From the NCBI GenBank assembly GCA_000729835.1, contig JFHB01000013.1, positions 62,001 to 126,000 of the forward strand: 64,000 bases of DNA. The letters run 5' to 3'. The notes below the pieces were generated by a model. The model was not told where the DNA came from, did not search any database, and saw nothing but the letters and a program-made list of their open reading frames with translations. Shown here piece after piece: positions 56,054-64,000 of the stretch. Position numbers and translations under genes: made by a program. The DNA is from Atkinsonella hypoxylon (lineage: Eukaryota; Ascomycota; Sordariomycetes; Hypocreales; Clavicipitaceae). Numbering within the stretch: the stretch's first letter is position 1; every line of letters begins with the position of its first letter.

Positions 56054-58651
56054 CTACTTGCCTGGCATTCCGTCACCTTTTTGCGCCACCGTCTTTCGTG
56101 GCAACACTTCCACCTTCCTGCTCAGCAATTTCCTCAACTCATCCGAGATGACCTTTTGTTGCGAATCTGTGCCTTTGCCCTTGTCATTGGCAGGTGACTG
56201 TCCGGCCTTGGCATGTCCAGACGACTGCTCCCCTGAAGAGGGTTCCTCTCGGGGTGCAGGAAAGTTCTGCTTCTTGTCAATGGCCTCGACGAGCCGCTGG
56301 AATTTTCGATACAATGCCTCTGCTCGTATGAGCGTGGACTCAAGATCCATGGTATTCGAAAGCTCATTTACTACCGCATAGATGAGCATCAAATGACTTG
56401 AATGTCTTCAGAAGAGTGGCTTCCTAGACTTACCATATTTGAGAACCTCATCGAAAGCTTTAAGGTGCTCCGTAATGATATCCCGATGCTTCTCCAAGAT
56501 GGCCAATGCAATAAACAGGTGGAACTCTGCGCTGAGGTAGTCAGTCCACAGGCCTTCCCACAGCCGCAGAATATCTGTCCATTCAAACTCTCGCTTATAC
56601 CAAACCAAAATCATGCGGAAGAAGAAGAAAAAATTAGTGCTGTCCACTGACTGTAGGTGGTTCCACAACTTGGGATCCATAAAGTTGACAAGATGGTCCA
56701 GCGTAAGAAGCTGACTACGCATTCCAGATTGGTCCCTCAGGAAATTGCGTTCCATACGCTCCATAAACTTTTGGAACCCCCAGAAGGCGATTGCATCATC
56801 CTGAATGACGGCATATATGGGAGACAAGAGGTCAGACATGCCTTGAACATAGCCAAGGTCTTTGTTGTATTCATTATAGGTGAGGAGCATCTCCTTCATT
56901 TGTTCGAGGTGCACATTTGTGCCCACATCCGCGAACGGAGAGCCGGGATCCGGGTGAGGTGTGTCTTCGCCTTGGAAGATGGCGATATGGCGGTCGGTTC
57001 GGTGGACATCCTTTTCTTTGAGGGTGTTAGCATCTCTCGTGTGACCAACATGCTTCAACTCATCCACATGAACATACCAATTCGTCCTTTTTGCTCTCGC
57101 CACCACTCTCCGGCCTCGCCTTCGCCACCATCCCCTTCAAGCCTTTCCCACCACGAATGTTTTAACCTGTAGTACTGGTCCCGTAAAGAAGCGATCTGTG
57201 CCTTTCGCTCATCAGCAGTTCCGTACCACTCGTAAACACCAAGCAAGAAGAGCCATGCTTCTTTACGAACGCCATCTTCAGCGTCCAGACCACCATGGAA
57301 GATACGCTCCTTGACCTCGTCCACCGTCACTGATAGCCGGCCAGTATCTGGGTCAAAGAACGTGTCCCACTCTGCCATGGTTACTTCTCTGCGTCTTTCT
57401 TCCAAAGAAAGGGCACTGGCTCCCTCGAGTAACTCAAACTCTCCCACATCGGTATCTTCCCGGTCTACAACATCCTTGACCGTCCAAATACGACCACGTC
57501 TATCCCTTTCACTCTGCTCAGCAATGCCCATAGCCCACCGAGCTAGATAGATCCTGGCGCTGTCGAATTCGTCCTGTAGAGTCTGTACCTCGGGGGTTTT
57601 AAGCAGTCTTTTCACCTGCGGAGGCAGATTGTTGTTGTCTGCAAGATCTTGTGCCGCCCTTCTCGTGAACGTGGTAACCTTGCTGAACTGGTTCATTATA
57701 TTCCAGCCTGTGTCCTTGATTAGTTTGACAAAGGGATCCATCTCCGCGTCTCGACTAGCCCCAGCACCGGAATCTTGTTTGGTATGTTTTGACGCAACTG
57801 GTTTTCCTCCAAACCCGAGGAGGTCTTCCGCGCTGGGCTCGATGAGGTAAACATTCGGTTCAGCCCCTGACCTCTCTAGTTTGACATATCTCTTGATCCA
57901 TCGTAGCACTTCGTCAGCACCCCAAAAGACCTGCCCCGACTCGCCAAAGGGGTCAAAGTTATCCTTGGCCAGCTTCTTCTTCCGCAAGATAGTACTCTGG
58001 CATTCATCGTCGTGGAAGAATAGGGCTGGAAAACTGTCTCCTGCACGAGAGTTGATGATGATGGATCCATACCACCAGCCCAGGCTTGGCGGCCGCACAA
58101 GAAGAGAGTAGATGGCGCTAACAGGCACGGCAAAGGCATAGCCGCCTACTGAGCCACTATGGCTAGTGACTGTTGGTGGTGGCGGAACGAGATACGACTG
58201 TTTGGGTGGTGATTCGCCGTCGGAAAGGTCGACCTTGACATAAATACTGGCGGAATCGCCGAGTACTGATTCAGGAACCCATGCCAACAGAAGATCAGAG
58301 GATGCTGGGGAAGTGGACTCGCGAGAGGATGATGAGGTTGGGCGGCCAGATGGCGAGGGCTTTTGTTGCAAAAGTGCTATATAGCCGGCTATATTATCTT
58401 TTGCTGACGGGGTAGGATGCACATAGACCTGCGCCCATCTTGAGCATATGTGAAAGCATATCGCGAAGACCAGGGTCTTGACGTACCTTGCTTTTGGAAA
58501 ATAGTAACTTTACTCCCCTGCCCGTCTCTGTGTGCGTAACAGTATTATAACCGCCCTCTTCATCGTCACTCATAGCGTAGAAGCTTGCTGAAGGAGATGC
58601 AGAGAGCGCTGAGTCCTGGTACGGGTAGTCGGATTGCTGGCTCAAGGTCAT
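56054..58651 (-). CDS. gyp7: Rab GTPase-activating protein Gyp7 (TBC domain)
   Basis: Four exons (58651-58487, 58428-57078, 57015-56434, 56370-56054) give 804 residues. The N-terminal region has GRGVKLLFSKSK/VYVHPTPSAKDNI and PGYIALLQQK-like sequence, the Gyp7 lipid-binding start. The TBC domain covers about residues 410-740. Its Arg finger lies in RIEKDVHRTD (Arg511, formed across intron 2) and its Gln finger in LGYVQGMSDLL (Gln563). FFFFFRMILVWYKREFEW and LWEGLWTDYLS follow. The C-terminal tail after intron 3 (KYVNELSNTMDLESTLIRAE) completes the domain. Gyp7 stimulates GTP hydrolysis by Ypt7 and related Rabs at the vacuole and endosome. The ATG at 58573 would shorten the protein by 26 residues. 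Confidence 0.94.
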
Positions 58652-59365
58652 TGGTCTGGCTGGTGTTGGTGTTGTATTCGAGTAGTGGCGAACCGGTGCA
58701 GCGACTGTGGGGCCCCGTTTTGTCGTTCTGAGCTTGCTACGAGAGCGAGATGCTCCGAACAGTCGAATTCTGGCGAGGTCGACAGAGATACCAACAGGCT
58801 GGATGCAGCGAAGCGATGCGGCCACGTTTGAGGCCCCGACAGAGTTGTGTTCAATGAACATGTGGTTGTGGACGAAGACGTGGCTGAATCGTCGACGACG
58901 TACGGAATAGGTTGGTCTCAATATGGAAACGGCTGCGCGCAGTTGGCCTGCAGTTTCCAGCTCCGTCCACGCGGCCCGTCATGGAGGTCATGGAGGGGCA
59001 AATGTCTGACGCCGCCGCAGCTGTACCCCACCACAGTCACAAGCCACGGTCGAAAAATTCACGACACCTTGCAAGCCTCGTACTGCTGACAAACTAGGTA
59101 GTTAACTGCAGGCATCAACGTCAACCACTTGAAAAGGATCCGATTATGCTCAAAAGTCGCCAAATAATGCGTCTCAAAATCGAGATTATGGTCGGATAAG
59201 CCGGTATATTACAGAAACTAGAGACGCTAGACTCGCTCAAATGCAGAACTCCTGAATGCTATACTTTTTAATTACCTCCAATCGCATACCTGGGGTATCC
59301 CTCAATCCCTCAATCCCTCAATCCCTCAATCCTTCAACCCCCCAAACCCCCCAAACCCCCCAGCA
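58652..59365. other. Intergenic region upstream of gyp7
   Basis: About 710 bp. The promoter of gyp7 lies on its left side. The right side has the TCCCTCAA and CCCCAAA simple repeats (59298-59363) just after the stop of the PAP2 gene. No gene is supported. Confidence 0.45.
59298..59363. repeat. TCCCTCAA repeat followed by C-rich CCCCAAA repeat
   Basis: Four perfect TCCCTCAA octamers and one variant are followed by about three (C)6AAA units. It resembles a telomere-like simple repeat only superficially, as the unit is not TTAGGG or its complement, and it sits between ordinary genes. Confidence 0.85.
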
Positions 59366-60759
59366 TTAGACCGGACTCAAAAATCCGTCGTGCACCTTGA
59401 ATTCAATAGCGACATTGGAATCCATAACGTTGACCGGCTTGTGGACTCTCACCATCCATAGGAAGTAGTCCTCGATGACGCAGAGGTTCAGGAGAACTTG
59501 GTTCGCATGCCATGCAACTCCGCAAACTAGAGCGCCAGCGATGGCATCAAGAATGAAGTGATTTGCAGTAGCGACAATGGCTATAAGAATAAGCGTGGGG
59601 TAGGACATGCCCAATGCGATTATGCTCATGCGCTTCCATGAGGTGACACGAAGACCAGCGGTGGGCAATGTCGCAATCGTCAGGCCGATGAGCAAAGAAT
59701 AACCAAAATGCAAAGATGGCATCGCCGCTACAACATTTTAGTAGTGTCCACGAAATAAGAGTTTTGGCAGGATTCATCCTTACCATATTGATTGCAGAAT
59801 TTGTTTGTTGTCCAGACACTGCTCTCACCAGCGGCGCTGTGAACCGTGTCCACAAAGCCGAAGGCCTTTGCCTCGATAGCATTGTCCCCGTCGTACTCAG
59901 GGTCGCTCAACAGTCTTGGAGGCATACAGGGCCACAGCGTGAAGATGACGAATGCAATCAGATTGCATACAGCCATGGTTCGTCGACGAGCCTCGTAAAG
60001 GCCTGGACCGGCACTGGCATTATCGGCTTGAGCGTGTCCAGTAATGACACAACGCTTGCAAGTGGTTGTTATGTAATAAAGGACCACGAGGAAGAGAATG
60101 GTGCCGGGAATATGAATGAATGAATACACTCGGTTGATCCAATGCATCAGTGTCGGGCGTTGCAGGAAGAACTGTTGAATAGGCGCTTCCCAGAATATGT
60201 GAAGGCGCTGTTCGAGATGGACAAGTTTCAAGGCATGTCGTCGAGCGACATTGACGGTGCCTTCTACTAGCGTCAAAGCAGTGAAAGCGCGAGCGATTTG
60301 GTACACCTTTTAAGTCAAGATTAGCGCACGGTGCCAGATGAATCAAGTCTGGTAATTAATGTCGGCCTTTACCCAGTAAATCAGTGCCCAGTACCACGCT
60401 TCAACGAGAAAAGGGAATTTTCGCAGCACTCTGCTCAGGAATCTGTCCTTGAACACCACCGTGTTTGGTGAAAAGACAATTTTCTCGTATCCCAGAATGC
60501 TGATTTTCCGCTGACGCTGCGTGAGCGGATCATGTATTGACGGCGTGGAATGACCCCAGCTGCTTTCAGAAGACGAGGTGAGGCTCTCCTGAGATAGATT
60601 GCGTTTGCCGAATTCATCGCTTCTTTTGAAGGCGCTGTCGAAGGCATGCCAAGCTTGGTAGCCTGCTCTAAAGCTGTAGTCCTTGTTTCTGTTGAGCCAA
60701 GCACCACCAAATAGCAACGTCACCACCACAAGTGGCTCTAGGAAAGGTCCTAGTGCCAT
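59366..60759 (-). CDS. PAP2-superfamily membrane protein (Aur1/Ipt1-like fold)
   Basis: Three exons (60759-60373, 60306-59784, 59727-59366) give 423 residues. Start is the ATG in MALGPFLEPLVVV; a few codons upstream are open but have no ATG. About six membrane segments are visible, including LEPLVVVTLLFGGAWL, SFIHIPGTILFLVVLYYIT and NLIAFVIFTLWP. The phosphatase-type motifs are AAMPSLHFGYS with His310 (formed across intron 2) and ATANHFILDAIAG with His360 and Asp364, which match C2 and C3 of the PAP2 superfamily as used in fungal inositol phosphorylceramide synthase-like proteins. The true substrate is unknown; phospholipid or sphingolipid head-group transfer is a family-level inference. A short hydrophilic loop after residue 40 is Ser-rich. 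Confidence 0.82.
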
Positions 60760-63700
60760 GTTCAATGGTCACGTCCGTGAGAGTTCAGGGCAGCAGGTGA
60801 GTGCAGCAAAGCCAGATCAAGTGCAAAGATCTCGCATGCGGGCAGGGCAGACTTTGGGATAGAGCAAAGAAAAAGGGAAAAAAAAAAAAAAAAAAGAAGG
60901 CCGTCTGGTGTCGAGAGACACACGTACACACGACGCAGGAATAATACGTCAATCTGTTTGTTCGCGATTTGTTCGAAATGGGATCGTCGCAAGTAAAGAC
61001 GGAGAAACCAGCTGCGCAGAGGTTGTGGCCTCAACGTTGTTAAAGGATGGCAACCGGCATCTTTTTACATGCGATGCCGATGAAGTTGCCAGCCGCGATA
61101 CAACAAAGCGCCCGGTGCGGTTTCAAAGTCCGTTCAGACCGACCCATTGACGTCAACTGTACCGATCTGCACCGTGCGACACGCTGAGACAGGAGGGAAA
61201 AAAGGAGGGGAAAAAGGAAAAAAAGCCCTGCGAAAGGAAGCAACGGAAAGTGCAGCTAGTGCCAAGACGATGCCAAGACGATGCCAAGGCCGGTGACTCG
61301 AGCTGTGGACCAGTCAATTGGAGAGTGGCTTTCCCAAGAGGGTCGCGGGAGCAGCCACGGGGAGCTGCCGTCGACCAGTCTTGCGGCTCTTGCCAGTCTC
61401 TCATTATCTCGTAAGTGCTGGGTAAAATGCGGAATGCGTCGACACGCGATCAAACTACAGTCAAGCATTTCAACTCTATCGACGCGATGCCGGCATATTG
61501 TGCTGCCGTACGAAGTATTCTCAGTGCCGCTTGCCCGCGAACTTACTTTACCCAAATGTAAGCAGCCAATCACCATCTATATGAAGGTCCACGTCATCAC
61601 TTGGTCCTGAATGAGCTAGCTGATTGACCAATCATGACGGGCAGGGGTTATCGATCTAGCGCGTGAATTCCACATGTACACAAAAAATACATAGCACACA
61701 CGTATCTTAAGCTCTTTTTCAGGGTACCAACAAGATACTGGAATTAAAGTGGGACTTATGACACCTACCTAGACTAACGTGGCAAGTGCGAACTTGAACT
61801 GACGACTACTTCGAAAATCTGAACTGATGTCCCAAGCTTTTCCATGGCATGGTCGTCCGGCGGTGCCGATGGACGGAGAACACGTCGCAGGTGTAGAAAT
61901 AAATTCCAGCTGTCACGTTATCTAGGAGCCAAAGAACTTCAGGCCGGATGCGAGCAGGGGTTCGTGATCCGACACTCCCGTCGACCTTGGAGACAATGTC
62001 GCGTGACTGAACTGCGGTCTTTTTCTTTTCTTTTCTTTTTTTTTCTCTTTTCTTTTTTCTATTTCTTTTTTCTCTTTTTTTTTCTTTTTTTTTTTTTTTG
62101 TTCTACATACCTCAGTTTCGGTCTCGCGGAATTAAGACCATAGAATATAATCATCTTCTCAGAGACGCGAAACGCGTGGTAACATTGACTCCGGCAGCTC
62201 CAAGGGTTGTGACTACCTAGTGTAGCAGGACCCAGGATTTTAATTCAATGGGTAGTTCAGATGAACACCACCTCTAATATATTGACGACGTCACACGTCG
62301 CATGACACACATTTTGCCGCCGGCTTTACCAACACCGTGGATGCATTATCCCCGTCGGAGAGAACAGTAGTTCAGCTCTCAAATTAGCCATAGCCATCCC
62401 CGTTCTCTCCATGGAACAAAAATTGTGGCTCCCTTCTCAGTCCGCATGCCTTGTCCTCGCTTGACATCCTCTATCCCTCCTTACAGATGCACTTTTGCAC
62501 TCCCATGCCGTCTGCTCTTCATCCCCCGTGCTTCCGATGATGAACTACCGGGCTTGGTATCGTGGGAAGGCGCGTCTCGAGCAATTCCCGACATTCAACA
62601 GATCAAGTGAAATCATTGTCAGAGATTAAAAACGACGGATGTAGCCGGAGGCGGAGATGAAGACGTCCTGCCAAGTGACCGCTTTACTCCCCAGCTCGGC
62701 CGAACCGGCGTCTTCAGGATCCGGCGAGAAACGGAGCAGCCTGTCGCTTATCGACGGTAGTTATGTTACTCTATCTAGGCCGGAACAATTCTCGCTTACC
62801 TTAATGGGAGACACCAGAAGGCGCCTTCGTCTCAACATGCATCGGGACAACTCCTGCCACAACCCATACACTTTACTTGCACTGCCTCACTAGTCGGAAA
62901 GATTTAAGCTTTACTTGAGCACCCGCTGTTCCAGGCTGTCGAGACGAAGTATTGATCCATATGAAACCCTACAGCCATGGTCTCTGGAAATAGCTCTCAA
63001 CTAACCCTTCAACGGCTGCAACAAGGCCATATATTCCGGACAAGTCCAACTGATGAAGACGATAATGGCTCTTTGAATAATTTTTTTTTAAAAAAAGGAA
63101 AGGCTACGAACCTTGTACACAATGTACAGTTTTCCCACCGCGATAGTAATCTCGCTGCCTGCATACAACTAACTAGGTCGGTGTATGTGAAACTCGACAT
63201 GCTCCCAACCCACGATTTACAAATGCATGACCCCATCAGAATGTCGAAATAAATAAGGAAATAGAACAGAGACAGAGATAGAGATAGAAACTACTTTTCT
63301 CTTGAGCACACTAAAATCTATCACGCACATTGTACCGTTCTAGGATGCAAGTCAAGTTAGCTTCTCGGCAAGTTATCAGACCGCAAGACACCCGTTCAAA
63401 TCATACGGCAATATTCCATTCCGCCAACCTACCAGCGACACATCAAATCCAAACGCACAGAAACAACCATTCCCCTTTAAGCTCGAATAGCTGCCATATT
63501 GATACATGCAGATGAAATCGCCAAATTCCGGGGCGGCCGGAGCGGGGGCCGATCGTGCACAGCCACAATCAGGCTGACGGACATTTATTAAAGGCTGTCG
63601 TATTCCGTAGTTTCCACGTATAAGACACGCTCGCGTTTGTTGTTGTCTTATGTGCCCGTCGAGCTTGTATAGAACGACAGTAACGCTCGCGAACATAGTT

Positions 63701-63792
63701 ATAGAATGTAAATGGTAGACATCAACAGCACGTAGACAATTCGGCGCTATCAGGGTATTATCTAGAACCTTCAAATTTCAAAGAGCAACCAC
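60760..63792. other. 3-kb gene-poor region
   Basis: No gene is supported. It contains a poly(A) run at about 60878-60895, a GGGAAAAA-type purine tract near 61196-61225, the strongly T-rich tract 62022-62100, and short frames of low quality (such as 61281-61610 and 63376-63774 minus). The left part is the PAP2 gene promoter. Confidence 0.45.
62022..62100. repeat. TTTTC polypyrimidine tract
   Basis: About 80 bp of almost pure T with interspersed C. It is a simple repeat with no coding or RNA-gene features. Confidence 0.85.
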
Positions 63793-64000
63793 TCACTCCA
63801 TCTCGTCAGCCTCCACCATTCTACCTAGTATAAGACTCTGTATCATAAGCTCGTGCGTCAAGACACGCAGGTTCTGCCCCATGGTCTCCACAGCAGTAGA
63901 CCTCCTCTTCTTCTTGCACGTCTCTTGCGCCGCGGCTAATACCGAGTCCAACGTGCCGGTAGACGAATCTATATACACCCACTCAAACGGCGAGCCACTT
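63793..64000 (-). CDS. 3' end of a gene truncated by the window edge
   Basis: A minus-strand frame of 68 residues plus stop runs open to the right edge. It reads ...SGSPFEWVYIDSSTGTLDSV, then LAAAQETCKKKRRSTAVETM, and NLRVLTHELMIQSLILGRM before an acidic end VEADEME. Helical, with a basic patch (CKKKRR). The upstream part lies outside the window, and an intron acceptor near 63972 is also possible. No family recognised. Confidence 0.45.
   Translation of the reverse strand, partial: SGSPFEWVYIDSSTGTLDSVLAAAQETCKKKRRSTAVETMGQNLRVLTHELMIQSLILGRMVEADEME

Noticed and set aside
59298..59363. Possible internal telomere repeat
   Set aside because: The units (TCCCTCAA and CCCCAAA) do not match the TTAGGG telomere of filamentous fungi, and genes lie on both sides.

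Overview
The window reads as chromosomal DNA of a filamentous ascomycete, probably a hypocrealean Sordariomycete. The reasons are short introns (about 55 to 135 nt) with GTRAGT-type donors and CTAAC or CTGAC branch points, compact gene spacing, and proteins that match fungal families throughout. No rRNA, tRNA, CRISPR array, prokaryotic operon or intact transposon was found. Gene models were built by hand: splice sites were chosen so that phase and family similarity agree across every junction. Species-level placement cannot be made from reading alone.

Left part (1-20 kb). A protein phosphatase 1 inhibitor-2/Glc8 gene is followed by the divergent pair LCL2 and mitochondrial ribosomal bL27m. 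Next come a C2H2-finger protein with a CENP-C/Mif2-like C-terminal cupin and a very large (about 1,318 residues) protein that joins an N-terminal serine alpha/beta-hydrolase to a C-terminal CorA-like Mg2+ channel domain. An unnamed polytopic membrane protein then converges on mitochondrial ribosomal mL57. After these lie two small secreted-protein genes: a His/Gly-containing protein near 17 kb, and near 19.8 kb a striking cysteine-rich precursor with four tandem cystine-knot repeats.

Gene-poor interval (20.2-29.5 kb). It contains one orphan two-exon gene, AT-rich stretches that look like mutated repeat relics, and a GH18 endochitinase with a TATA box.

Middle (29.5-44 kb). An unnamed cysteine/histidine-containing protein converges on SEC22. 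ELP5 and an ASX-homology (DEUBAD-like) protein follow on the minus strand, then a ten-exon MFS sugar/quinate-type transporter. A second gene-poor stretch is rich in CCTAGGTA-type palindromic repeats. It ends at a short-chain-dehydrogenase-like protein lacking the catalytic Tyr and Lys.

Right part (44-64 kb). This is a dense housekeeping block: TRS120, the bifunctional PabA-PabB aminodeoxychorismate synthase, VPS55, MAK16, MSO1, GYP7 and a PAP2-family membrane protein. The right edge cuts through the last exon of a minus-strand gene. Five genes here (SEC22, TRS120, VPS55, MSO1, GYP7) act in membrane traffic, but nothing in the sequence shows that they are co-regulated.

The most unusual items are the hydrolase-CorA fusion, the four-knot secreted protein, the finger-plus-cupin protein, the catalytically dead SDR and a GC-AG intron in the transporter.
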